DNA of 64,000 nt from an uncultured Bacillota bacterium (GTDB lineage: Bacteria; Bacillota; Clostridia; Oscillospirales; Oscillospiraceae). Below the pieces are notes generated by a model, which saw only the letters and a list, made by a program, of their open reading frames with translations, did not search any database and was not told the origin of the DNA. Shown here piece after piece: positions 1-9,076 of the stretch. The stretch spans positions 1-64,000 of the forward strand of contig CANEFX010000014.1 of assembly GCA_947426945.1 (NCBI GenBank), in the 5' to 3' direction. A program made the position numbers and the translations under genes. The stretch's first letter is position 1. Every line of letters begins with the position of its first letter.

Positions 1-1263
1 AAGGTCTACTGGGAGGACGGCGCCCAGCTGCCCCCCAAGCACGCCGACGAGGTGGCCAAAAAGATGCAGGAGCTGGATGTGTTCGCCTGCGTCAAGTCCG
101 CCGACTACGACAAGGCCGTCGCCGAGGGCAGGATTGTCATCATGGGCACGGAGACCGACGAGAAGTTCCTGTCCAACGCCCTGGCCCAGGCCATTGACAC
201 CGAAGCGGTGGCCAAGGCGGCCGACACCTTCAAGATGGTGTACACCCCCTTCCATGGCACGGGCTACAGGCTCATTCCCGAGGCTCTGAAGCGGCTGGGC
301 ATGAAACATGTCATCTGCGTCCCCGAGCAGATGGTCATCGACGGTAACTTCCCCACGGTGGCCTCTCCCAACCCGGAGAATCCCGAGGGCTTCTATCTGG
401 CGGTAGAAATTGCCAAAAAAGAGGGGGCCGACTTCATTCTGGGTTCCGACCCAGACGCCGACCGGGTCGGCCTGATGGTCAACACCGGAAACGGGGAGTT
501 CAAGGTGCTCACCGGAAACCAGACCGGCGTGCTGCTGCTGGACTACCTCATCGGCGCCATGAAGCGGGTGGGCAAGCTGCCCGAAAAGCCGGTCGCCTTG
601 AAAACCATCGTTACCACCGAGATGGCCAGGAAGGTGGCCGAAGTCAACGGCTTACAGTGCTTCGACACCTTCACCGGCTTTAAGTTCCTGGCCCAGAAGA
701 AGGATCAGCTGGAGGCTGCGGGCGAGGGCAGCGTGATCATGTCCTATGAGGAGAGCTACGGCTACATGCTGGGCTCCTTTGTCCGGGACAAGGACGCCGT
801 CACCGCCGCCGTGGTCATGACCGAAATGGCCGCGTACTACGCCGGCCAGGGCATGACCCTCTACGATGCTCTGCTGGCCCTGTATGAGAAGTACGGCTTC
901 TACAGCGAGCGGACCATGAATCTGGTCATGCCCGGTTTGGACGGTCTGAAGAAGATGGCCGAGCTGATGTCCGGTCTGCGGGAGAAGCCCCCGGTAGAGA
1001 TTGCCGGCGTAGCCGTGAAGGAGCAGAAGGACTACAGGGACGGCAGCGTGGTGTCCGTGGCCGACGGAAGCAAGACCTCTATGGAGCTGTCCGGCTCCAA
1101 CGTTCTGCGCTATGAGATGGCCGACGGCACCAGCCTCATCGTCCGGCCCTCCGGAACCGAACCCAAGGTCAAGGTTTATATCCTGGCCAATGGCTCCACT
1201 AAGGAGGAGTGCGACGCCAAGGTGGCCAAATACGCCGCCTGGGCAGAGAGCCTGAAGGGCTGA
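1..1263 (+). CDS. Phospho-sugar mutase (phosphoglucomutase/phosphomannomutase), 5' truncated by window edge
   Basis: Open frame continues to the window start; motifs GSDPDADRVG and the C-terminal RPSGTEPKVKVY are diagnostic of the alpha-D-phosphohexomutase family. Confidence 0.93.
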   Translation, partial: KVYWEDGAQLPPKHADEVAKKMQELDVFACVKSADYDKAVAEGRIVIMGTETDEKFLSNALAQAIDTEAVAKAADTFKMVYTPFHGTGYRLIPEALKRLGMKHVICVPEQMVIDGNFPTVASPNPENPEGFYLAVEIAKKEGADFILGSDPDADRVGLMVNTGNGEFKVLTGNQTGVLLLDYLIGAMKRVGKLPEKPVALKTIVTTEMARKVAEVNGLQCFDTFTGFKFLAQKKDQLEAAGEGSVIMSYEESYGYMLGSFVRDKDAVTAAVVMTEMAAYYAGQGMTLYDALLALYEKYGFYSERTMNLVMPGLDGLKKMAELMSGLREKPPVEIAGVAVKEQKDYRDGSVVSVADGSKTSMELSGSNVLRYEMADGTSLIVRPSGTEPKVKVYILANGSTKEECDAKVAKYAAWAESLKG

Positions 1264-1297
1264 GCTTCGCCAGTCCCCCCGCATTGAAACACAAACG

Positions 1298-1327
1298 CAC
1301 AGCCCCGTCTTAAACGACGGGGCTGTG
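1298..1327. terminator. Rho-independent terminator
   Basis: cacagccccgtc-ttaaac-gacggggctgtg perfect stem-loop after the mutase stop. Confidence 0.8.
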
Positions 1328-1352
1328 CGAATTTTATCGGTGCGGGTCCGGC

Positions 1353-2474
1353 TCAGCCGATAGAAATATAATCCTTGGAGACATAGCCGCTCTTGCTGCC
1401 GCTGTAAATGATCTTATACCAGCCGTTCTCCTCACCCAAAATGGTGACCCGGGCGCCGTTGGTGGCGCTGGCCACCTTGTCATACTCCCTGCCCGGTCCG
1501 GAACGGATATTCAGGCCCTTCTCAGCGTTGATAATAGTGCCCTGGGTCCCGGAGGGCGCCGGTCCGCCGGAGGCCGCCTTGCAGTATACCACCGCTTCGG
1601 TCGATACATCGCCGCAGGCGGCGGTGATCGTCACCTTTTTGGTGGCACTGCCGGCATTCACGTTGGTCACCAGTCCGGTCACATCCACGGTAGCCACAGA
1701 CGTGTCGCTGCTGGACCAGGCCACATCCCCCGACACCCCCGCCGGGAGCAGGTTCGCCGCCAGCTGGGTGGAGGCGCCGGCCTCCAAAGTAGTGTCGTTC
1801 TCACTGAGCGTAATGCCCTCCACCACCGGGGTCGGAATGTCGGAAATACTGCCGCCGGAACTTTTGTCCGACGAGGTATGGCCGCCGGGGTTCTGGCTGC
1901 TGACCGAACTCTGATCCGAGGAGGAATCCGGCGGCTTCTTACCGCCGAAAATCGGCGCGCCGATAAAGCGATAGATGATAAACGCGGCGGCAAGAACCAG
2001 GGCAAAGGAGGCAAGCCAGGTGACCGCCTTCAGGGTGGATGCCGGCCTGCCGTAGCCGCCGCCCCGGGTGTTCGCCACTCGCCTGCCTGATACGCCGCCC
2101 CGGCCGGGCCGTTCATCACAGAAGGGGCAGCGCCGGTAGGTGACGGAATAATCCTCTCCGCAGTTCTCACAGCGGATTACATCGCTGCGCCGGGCGGAGC
2201 GCCGGTCACGGTCGCTGCTGGAACGTGAGGAGGCCGGCCGCCGCTCCTGGCTGTAGGAGGTGGTCTGCCGCCGCTGGCCGCTGTCTCTGGGCTCCTGCCG
2301 CCGGTCGCCGCTCTCTCTGAGCGTCTGCCGGCGATCCCCGCCGGCTCTGGGCGGCTGACGCCGGTCACTTCCATCCCTGGGCGCCTGCCGGCGGTCACCG
2401 CTGTCTCTGGGCGCCGGCTGGCGCTGGCCGCTTTCGCCGGAACGGCGGGGCGTGGGAGTCTGTCTTTCTGCCAT
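1353..2474 (-). CDS. Membrane protein with Arg-rich tandem-repeat N-terminus, zinc ribbon, TM helix, Ig-like (BIG_2) domain and C-terminal SH3b domain
   Basis: CENCGEDYSVTYRRCPFCDE zinc ribbon; hydrophobic helix; ITLSENDTTLEAGASTQLAANLLPAG...WSSSDTSVATVD BIG_2; GLNIRSGPGREYDKVASATNGARVTILGEENGWYKI SH3b. Confidence 0.85.
   Translation of the reverse strand: MAERQTPTPRRSGESGQRQPAPRDSGDRRQAPRDGSDRRQPPRAGGDRRQTLRESGDRRQEPRDSGQRRQTTSYSQERRPASSRSSSDRDRRSARRSDVIRCENCGEDYSVTYRRCPFCDERPGRGGVSGRRVANTRGGGYGRPASTLKAVTWLASFALVLAAAFIIYRFIGAPIFGGKKPPDSSSDQSSVSSQNPGGHTSSDKSSGGSISDIPTPVVEGITLSENDTTLEAGASTQLAANLLPAGVSGDVAWSSSDTSVATVDVTGLVTNVNAGSATKKVTITAACGDVSTEAVVYCKAASGGPAPSGTQGTIINAEKGLNIRSGPGREYDKVASATNGARVTILGEENGWYKIIYSGSKSGYVSKDYISIG
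2281..2430. repeat. Five 30-bp in-frame tandem units encoding RQxPRxSGDR-like decapeptides
   Basis: Units at 2281, 2311, 2341, 2371 and 2401; translated as RQPAPRDSGDR / RQAPRDGSDR / RQPPRAGGDR / RQTLRESGDR / RQEPRDSGQR. Confidence 0.85.
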
Positions 2475-2601
2475 GGCTGCTTCTCCAATCTTAACATAAT
2501 TTTATCCCTTGTATATTCTACCGTCATTTTCTCTTCCCGTCAACGGTGAAACAGCGAAATAACAAAATTTTCATATTTTTATGTCAATCGAACAGGCTCT
2601 C

Positions 2602-2630
2602 TTGACCGGAGCGCACCTTTTTACTATAAT
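2602..2630 (+). promoter_or_regulatory. Sigma-A promoter for the AAA+ ATPase gene
   Basis: TTGACC-17 bp-TATAAT. Confidence 0.7.
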
Positions 2631-2655
2631 AGAAAGGCAAAAGGGGGAGGTCGTT

Positions 2656-4071
2656 ATGAGTACCACGCTAACCGCCAGTGAAGTCCATAAGCAGTATAAC
2701 GAGGTGATTGCCGCTTTTCGCAAGCTGATTCCAGACCCCTCCCTGCGCATAGCCTTCAGCAACCAAATGGACGGCTATCTGCGCCAGTATGTCCTGGGCG
2801 TATGGCAGGCAGACAGTGCCAGCTCCATCTCCCCCCGGCATGTGGAGTTTTACAACGCCATTTACTCCTCCGGACGCCAGGCCCCCTCCGCTCTGTACTG
2901 GGAGGTGGCCTCCGGCGTGGCAAACTTCGACCTGTTCCAGCCCCCCGCCTTCTTTGAGGACCTGCGGCGCTGCGACCGCCTGAAGGGCACCTCTCTGGCC
3001 CGGAGATTCGCCGACCAGCTGACCCTGCTCCTCCTCCTCTTCGCCGCAGTGGACGGAGTAGTCAGCGAGAGCGAGGCGGGCTTTGTCAACGCCTGCAACG
3101 ACGTCCTCATCGGCCTGTGCGACAAGGACGGCCTGCGCGCCGATCGGCCCGGTCTTCGGGCCGACCAGTTTGCGGCCCCTAAGCCCGCGTCCCCCGCCGC
3201 CCTCAAGCAGGAGGAGGCCTCCAAAGGGGAAGACAAGCCGCCGGAGGAGCCGGAGCCCTCCCTGGAGGAGCTGCTGGCCGAGCTGGACGGGCTGTGCGGC
3301 CTGGAGCGGGTAAAGAAGGACGTAAAGAGCCTCATCAATCTGGTGAAGGTGCGGAAACTGCGGGAGGAGGCCGGCCTGCCCGTCCCGCCCATGTCTCTCC
3401 ACCTGGTGTTTATGGGGAATCCAGGCACCGGCAAGACCACCGTGGCCCGCCTGCTGGCCAAAATCTACCATGCAGTCGGGGTGCTGTCCAAGGGCCAACT
3501 GGTGGAGGTGGACCGGTCCGGCCTGGTGGCCGGCTTTGTGGGTCAGACCGCTTTGAAGGCTCAGGAGGCCGTTCAGAAGGCCATCGGCGGGGTGCTCTTT
3601 ATCGACGAGGCCTACGCCCTGGTCAACGCCGATAATGCCAACGACTTCGGGCATGAGGCCATTGAAGTCATTTTAAAAAATATGGAAGACCATCGGCAAG
3701 ACCTGATCGTCATTGTGGCCGGCTACACCGACCGGATGGAGCAGTTTATCCACGCCAACCCCGGTTTGGAATCTCGGTTCAACAAGTATTTCTTTTTTGA
3801 GGACTACGACGGCGGGCAGCTGATGGAAATTTTCCGTTCTATGTGCAAAAAGAATGGCTACGCCCTCTCGGAAGCGGGACAGCGGTTCATAGAGAAGGAC
3901 CTGCAGGCCCTCTATGAGGAGCGGGACGAGAACTTCGGCAACGCCCGGGATGTGCGCAACCTCTTTGAGCAGGCGGTGGCCCGTCAGGCCAACCGGGTAG
4001 CTCAGCTGGAGTCCCCCACCAGGGAACAGCTGATGGAACTGCTGCCGGAAGACCTGGAGGCGCACCAATGA
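2656..4071 (+). CDS. CbxX/CfqX (SpoVK-like) AAA+ ATPase with N-terminal TerB-like region
   Basis: Walker A GNPGTGKTTVARLLAKI, Walker B GGVLFIDEAYAL; N-terminal LLLLFAAVDGVVSESEAGFV resembles TerB. ATG 2656 preceded by gggggagg. Confidence 0.88.
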   Translation: MSTTLTASEVHKQYNEVIAAFRKLIPDPSLRIAFSNQMDGYLRQYVLGVWQADSASSISPRHVEFYNAIYSSGRQAPSALYWEVASGVANFDLFQPPAFFEDLRRCDRLKGTSLARRFADQLTLLLLLFAAVDGVVSESEAGFVNACNDVLIGLCDKDGLRADRPGLRADQFAAPKPASPAALKQEEASKGEDKPPEEPEPSLEELLAELDGLCGLERVKKDVKSLINLVKVRKLREEAGLPVPPMSLHLVFMGNPGTGKTTVARLLAKIYHAVGVLSKGQLVEVDRSGLVAGFVGQTALKAQEAVQKAIGGVLFIDEAYALVNADNANDFGHEAIEVILKNMEDHRQDLIVIVAGYTDRMEQFIHANPGLESRFNKYFFFEDYDGGQLMEIFRSMCKKNGYALSEAGQRFIEKDLQALYEERDENFGNARDVRNLFEQAVARQANRVAQLESPTREQLMELLPEDLEAHQ

Positions 4072-4580
4072 TAATCAGACAGGAAGAAGCAAAGGATTAT
4101 GAAGCCGTTTACAGCCTGGTCAAGTCAGCCTTTGACAGCGCTGAACACTCTGACGGCAATGAACAGGACCTGGTAAATGCTTTGCGGAACAGCAGCAGCT
4201 TCATTTCTCAACTGTCCTTAGTGGCAGAACATGACGGTGAAATCCTGGGACACATCCTGTTCACCGCGGTGGATATCGGCGGCAGCACCCAGCTGGCGCT
4301 GGCTCCTCTGTCTGTCAAGCCCGGCCGCCAGAGACAGGGGATCGGAAAAGCGCTAATCCAAGAGGGGCACAAAAGAGCGGGGGAATTGGGATATAGCTAT
4401 TCTGTTGTGCTGGGAAGTGAGACATACTACCCCAAAATGGGCTATCTTCCAGCGGAGCGATATGGGATACAATCGCCCGTTGACGTTCCAAAAGAGAATT
4501 TTATGGCTTGTCCATTGGGAAAGGGAGTCCCCAACATTTCCGGGGTCGTTCAATATGCAAAAGAATTCGGAATTGGTTAA
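4068..4580 (+). CDS. GNAT family N-acetyltransferase
   Basis: LALAPLSVKPGRQRQGIGKALIQEG acetyl-CoA binding motif. Confidence 0.9.
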   Translation: MIIRQEEAKDYEAVYSLVKSAFDSAEHSDGNEQDLVNALRNSSSFISQLSLVAEHDGEILGHILFTAVDIGGSTQLALAPLSVKPGRQRQGIGKALIQEGHKRAGELGYSYSVVLGSETYYPKMGYLPAERYGIQSPVDVPKENFMACPLGKGVPNISGVVQYAKEFGIG

Positions 4581-4615
4581 TCAGGAATTACTGTGAAAAT
4601 CAGGAGGAAACCGGC

Positions 4616-4951
4616 ATGTTACTGAACTTTGAAAAAATCGAGAAGAAGGTTATTCCCAAAATGCGGGGCGGTGAGGGGGAGATGATTACCCGGATGTTCG
4701 TCAATGAGGACACCAAGATCATGTTGGGCTGCCTCACCCCCGGCAGCACCATCGGCCTGCACACCCACGAGACGGACAGCGAGATGTTCTACATCCTCTC
4801 CGGCACAGGCAAGGTGTTGTGCGACGGGACGTACGAGCCCCTGGCCCCCGGTTCCTGCCACTACTGTCCCAAGGGCCACGCCCACAGTCTGATCAACGAC
4901 GGAAGCGAAAACCTGGAAATTCTGGCCATGATTCCCACCCACGGCGCATGA
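4616..4951 (+). CDS. Cupin domain protein
   Basis: GSTIGLHTHETDSEMFYILSGTGKV and GSCHYCPKGHAHSLINDG cupin motifs; RBS aggagg. Confidence 0.9.
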   Translation: MLLNFEKIEKKVIPKMRGGEGEMITRMFVNEDTKIMLGCLTPGSTIGLHTHETDSEMFYILSGTGKVLCDGTYEPLAPGSCHYCPKGHAHSLINDGSENLEILAMIPTHGA

Positions 4952-6237
4952 GGATCGCCTTCTGCACCCTGGGCTGCAAGGTCAACCAGTACGAGACCCA
5001 GGCCCTGGAGCGGCTGTTTGCCCGGCGGGGGCACACACTTACCCCCTTTGAGGGGGAAGCGGACGTATACGTCATCAACTCCTGCACTGTCACAGCGGTG
5101 AGCGACAAAAAGTCCCGGCAGGCGGTGCGTCAGGCCCGGAAGCGGGCCCCGAGGGCGGTTATTGCCCTGTGCGGCTGCTATCCCCAGACCCACCCGAACG
5201 ATATAAAAGATCTGCCTGTGGATCTGGCCGCAGGCACCGGGGACCGCCTGGGCTTTGTGGAGCTGGTGGAGCGAACCTGGGCGGAGCACAGGGAAAAGGC
5301 CACCGCTCTGGACGACGCTATGAAGCGCCGGACCTTCGAGATCCTCCCTGCCGGAGGGCTGGAAGGCCGCACCCGGGCCATGCTGAAGGTGGAGGACGGG
5401 TGCGTCAACTTCTGTACATACTGCATCATTCCCTACGCCCGGGGACCCGTCCGCTCCCTTCCCCTAACGGATGCCGCCGCCCAGGCTGCCAAGCTGGCCG
5501 GGGAAGGCTACAAGGAACTTGTCCTTACCGGCATTGAGATCTCCTCCTGGGGGCGGGAGCTGAGGGACGGCAGCTCCCTTATCGATCTTATTGAGGCGGT
5601 CTGCACCGCCGCACCGGAATGCCGCATCCGCCTGGGCTCCCTGGAACCCAGGACCGTCACCGAAACGTTCTGCCTGCGGGCAGCCAAACTGGAAAATCTG
5701 TGCCCCCATTTCCACCTGTCCATGCAGAGCGGCTGCGACGCCACATTGAAGCGGATGAACCGAAGGTACGATACCACCCGGTTTTATGAAAGCGTAACCC
5801 TCCTGCGGAAGCATTTCGATACCCCTGCCATCACCACTGACATGATCGTGGGCTTTCCCGGGGAGACCGAGGGGGAGTTCGGCCGGTCCCTGGACTTTAT
5901 CCGGCAGTGCGCCTTCGCCGCCATGCACATTTTCCCCTACTCCAAACGTCCCGGCACCCCTGCAGCAGATATGCCTGGCCAAATCCCCAACGCCACCAAG
6001 GAGGAACGGGCCCGTCAGGCCGCTGAAACCGCCGCACGGATGGAACAGGACTACCTGGAGCAGTTTGCGGACCAGCTGCCGGAGGTCCTCTTCGAGGAAG
6101 CGCGTGACGGCCTGTGGTGGGGCCACACCACCCGGTACTGCAAAGTGGGGGTCCGGAGCGGAGAGAACCTCCACAACCAGCTGCGCCGTGTATCCATTAC
6201 CGGGATCGGAAACGGCTTTTTGGATGGAAAACTATAA
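4948..6237 (+). CDS. mtaB: tRNA (t6A37) methylthiotransferase MtaB, radical SAM
   Basis: MRIAFCTLGCKVNQYETQ N-terminus; CVNFCTYCIIPYARGPVRS radical SAM Cys motif; overlaps the cupin stop by 4 nt. Confidence 0.95.
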   Translation: MRIAFCTLGCKVNQYETQALERLFARRGHTLTPFEGEADVYVINSCTVTAVSDKKSRQAVRQARKRAPRAVIALCGCYPQTHPNDIKDLPVDLAAGTGDRLGFVELVERTWAEHREKATALDDAMKRRTFEILPAGGLEGRTRAMLKVEDGCVNFCTYCIIPYARGPVRSLPLTDAAAQAAKLAGEGYKELVLTGIEISSWGRELRDGSSLIDLIEAVCTAAPECRIRLGSLEPRTVTETFCLRAAKLENLCPHFHLSMQSGCDATLKRMNRRYDTTRFYESVTLLRKHFDTPAITTDMIVGFPGETEGEFGRSLDFIRQCAFAAMHIFPYSKRPGTPAADMPGQIPNATKEERARQAAETAARMEQDYLEQFADQLPEVLFEEARDGLWWGHTTRYCKVGVRSGENLHNQLRRVSITGIGNGFLDGKL

Positions 6238-6320
6238 AATTTGGAAAACCAGTGGTATTCCAATATCAATAGTGGTATAATCATCCAGGAATTTTGTACC
6301 AATGAGAGGAGCCCTGCCCC

Positions 6321-7025
6321 ATGAGCGAGGAAATGAATTACAGCGCCAATCCCGGCAAAAGCCTTGTCCGCACCGTGGACGGCGTGGATTATCTGCGCAT
6401 CCCTGTCAAGACCCACCTCATCACAAAGGACGACGATATGACAGATGTGGTGAACAAATACCCCAAGGACAAGATGCAACCGGGAGACATCCTCTTTATC
6501 TCGGAAAAAGCGGTGGCCTGCACCCAGAGCCGAGCTATCCCCATGGAGGACATACGCCCCCGGAGGCTGGCTGTCACCCTGAGCCGTTACGTCACCAAAA
6601 CTCCCGCCGGCATCGGCCTGGGCATCCCGGAGACCATGGAAATGGCCCTTCAGGAGTGCGGTACCCTGCGCATCCTGTTTGCCGCCTTTTGCTCGGTGAT
6701 TGGAAAAATCTTTGGGCGGCGGGGCTGGTTTTATAATGTAGCCGGTCCCAAAGCCAGGGGCATTGACGGCCCCACCGAGGGCACCATCCCGCCCTACGAC
6801 CACTATGTGGTCCTCACTCCTGCCGACCCTATGGGGACGGCCAAACGACTGGCTCAGGCCCTTGGATACCCCGTGGCCATTGTGGATATCAACGACCTGG
6901 GGGCCAATATCCTGGGTTTTTCCGAAAAACAGCCCACTATGGACTGGCTGGCCGAGGCACTGGGAGACAACCCCCTGGGTCAAGGGGAGGAGTGCACCCC
7001 CATGGGCATACTGCGCAGGGCGTAA
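6321..7025 (+). CDS. CofE-like protein (coenzyme F420-0:L-glutamate ligase family)
   Basis: Fold-family signatures VDGVDYLRIPVKTHLI, GDILFISEKAVACTQSR, YDHYVVLTPADPMGTAKRLA. Confidence 0.75.
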   Translation: MSEEMNYSANPGKSLVRTVDGVDYLRIPVKTHLITKDDDMTDVVNKYPKDKMQPGDILFISEKAVACTQSRAIPMEDIRPRRLAVTLSRYVTKTPAGIGLGIPETMEMALQECGTLRILFAAFCSVIGKIFGRRGWFYNVAGPKARGIDGPTEGTIPPYDHYVVLTPADPMGTAKRLAQALGYPVAIVDINDLGANILGFSEKQPTMDWLAEALGDNPLGQGEECTPMGILRRA

Positions 7026-7094
7026 CCCAGGAAAAGCCCCCGGTTTTTACCGGCAAGGGATGTGAATAAATCTTTATTTAAAAGAGGCGTTCAG

Positions 7095-8375
7095 ATGGAC
7101 AATCAAAACATTTTTGCACAGTTATCCATCCTCTACAGCATGGTCCATATGTACATCTTTCTGTTCTTCTTCTATGAATACCGCTGCTCCCGAAAAACAT
7201 TCCGCATCCTGGCGTCCATTATCTTTTTTATGGTCAGCGTGATTTGCCTCTGGATATTTTTCACTCAGGGTCTCGCCGCAATGGGACAGTGGGGCGTGCT
7301 GGTCGGTTCGGTACCCACCCTGATTTTCTTTTTTGCAATGTCCCGGCAGCGCAACGCTCAGTTTATCTTTATCTTCTGTTTTTCGGACACGGTATGCATA
7401 TGGGTCCAGCTGTCCACAGCGCTGATCGACTATGCTCTGGGGGGCGGCGGGGTTATCACCCTGATTCTGCGGCTGGCTGCATTTCCCCTGCTGGAGTATG
7501 CCGTGTGGCGCTGGATCCGGCGGCCCTTCCTGGAAATGAGCCGCGTTGTCCGCAGAGGATGGGCTCTGTTCGCACTGATGACCGGAATCTGCTATCTTAT
7601 CCTGGTCTCCCTCAGCGTCTATCCTACCGCGATTTTTGACCGGCCCGAGGATATCCCCTTCGCCATTATGGTGCTGGCCCTTATCGCACTGACCTACACC
7701 ACAATCTTCCTTGTTCTCTTTGAACAGCTCCATGTCCTTGAGTCTCAGGAGCGCCAGCGGGTATTGGAGGCACAGTCCGTCGTGATGAGCGACCGGGTGG
7801 AGGCCATCTGCCGGGCGGAGGAAACCATGCGGATTGAACGCCATGACATGCGGCACCATCTCCAGATCATCGCCTCTCTGATCCAAAGAGGCGATTCCGA
7901 AGCCGTGCTGGACTATATCGGCATGTCTCAGGAGCGACTAAGCTCTATCACCCCCAAAAGCTACTGCGCTAACCCTGTTTTGGACTCGGTACTGGTCAAC
8001 GTCGCGGCGCAGGCCGAGCAGCTGGGCATTACCATGGAGATTTCAGTCGTTTTGCCGGAGGAGCTACCGGCAGACGCCCTGGAGCTCTCCATTGTTTTTG
8101 CCAATGCCCTTGAAAATGCCATCCAGGCGGTCAGCACGCTGACCGCCTCCCAGCGGCATATCATCTGCAAAAGTGTGACCCATCCCCGGTTTATGATAGA
8201 AATTTCCAACCCCTATGAGGGAAAGGTCACCTTTAACCAGCAGGGATTTCCTGTCTCAGACAAGCCGAGTCACGGCATCGGAACCCGGAGTATCGTCGCC
8301 TTTGCGGAAAAATATAATGCGCTGTGCCTTTTTCATGCGGAGAACGGCCGGTTTAATCTGCAAATTGCAATGTAA
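7095..8375 (+). CDS. Membrane sensor histidine kinase, AgrC-like/GHKL type
   Basis: Multiple TM helices; RIERHDMRHHLQIIASLIQRGD H-box; VFANALENAIQA N-box; GIGTRSIVAFAEKY. Confidence 0.85.
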   Translation: MDNQNIFAQLSILYSMVHMYIFLFFFYEYRCSRKTFRILASIIFFMVSVICLWIFFTQGLAAMGQWGVLVGSVPTLIFFFAMSRQRNAQFIFIFCFSDTVCIWVQLSTALIDYALGGGGVITLILRLAAFPLLEYAVWRWIRRPFLEMSRVVRRGWALFALMTGICYLILVSLSVYPTAIFDRPEDIPFAIMVLALIALTYTTIFLVLFEQLHVLESQERQRVLEAQSVVMSDRVEAICRAEETMRIERHDMRHHLQIIASLIQRGDSEAVLDYIGMSQERLSSITPKSYCANPVLDSVLVNVAAQAEQLGITMEISVVLPEELPADALELSIVFANALENAIQAVSTLTASQRHIICKSVTHPRFMIEISNPYEGKVTFNQQGFPVSDKPSHGIGTRSIVAFAEKYNALCLFHAENGRFNLQIAM

Positions 8376-8386
8376 GGGCGCCCATC

Positions 8387-8425
8387 AAGAAACAGGAGGC
8401 CGGACTGCGGCCTCCTGTTTCTTTG
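8387..8425. terminator. Bidirectional Rho-independent terminator
   Basis: aaacaggaggccg-gactg-cggcctcctgttt between convergent genes. Confidence 0.85.
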
Positions 8426-8451
8426 TCCTCTGGGTAACCCTGGGGGTCTTT

Positions 8452-9006
8452 TCATTCCTTTCTCGGGTCCGGCAGGTCGATATAGACAGGAGCATGGCCG
8501 GTGGACTCCACAAATCTCAGGAAATCTTCCCGCCTGAGCCGGAGGGTGGAGGTGGAGATGCCCGGATGGCCGCTGATATATTCATCCGCCATCAGCTCCT
8601 TGTCGATGATCAGTTTGACGCGGTGCCCGGCGTCAAACAGCAGCTCCAGAGCGGAAACCGAGCCGGGGATGGTCTGCAGGCAGTCCCGCATGTGGCCGTC
8701 GTCGGCGAAAGACAGCCGGGAGCAGCCCAGCTGGGCGGAAAGGAACTTGGTTTTGAAGGGCTTATCCCCCGGCATCAGCAGCAAGTAGAAGTCGGTCTGC
8801 TGCCGGTTGCACAGGAACAGGTTCTTGCAGATTTTGGCCCCCAGCACCTTCTCCACCTCCTCGCAGAAGCGGATGGTATCAGCGTGGTCGTGGTCCACCC
8901 GGACATAGGGGATAGACAACTCCTCCAGCCGGTCGTAGATAGCCAGTTCCTGGGGGATACGGTCGTCGGTGGGACGGGCTGTGTATCGGGTGGGATCAAT
9001 GTACAT
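8452..9006 (-). CDS. Prolyl-tRNA deacylase/editing protein (ProX/YbaK family)
   Basis: HADTIRFCEEVEKVLGAKICKNLFLCNRQQTDFYLLLMPGDKPFKTKFLS...PGSVSALELLFD. Confidence 0.85.
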   Translation of the reverse strand: MYIDPTRYTARPTDDRIPQELAIYDRLEELSIPYVRVDHDHADTIRFCEEVEKVLGAKICKNLFLCNRQQTDFYLLLMPGDKPFKTKFLSAQLGCSRLSFADDGHMRDCLQTIPGSVSALELLFDAGHRVKLIIDKELMADEYISGHPGISTSTLRLRREDFLRFVESTGHAPVYIDLPDPRKE

Positions 9007-9076
9007 GGCAGTTCTCCTCTAATAGGTATATTCTCGTCCCTCGCGGGGACAAGGCTTCTTTGGCAAAGGAGCCTTC

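Noticed and set aside
2281-2430. Possible CRISPR-like array because of the regular 30-bp period
   Set aside because: Units are contiguous without spacers and in frame within a coding sequence
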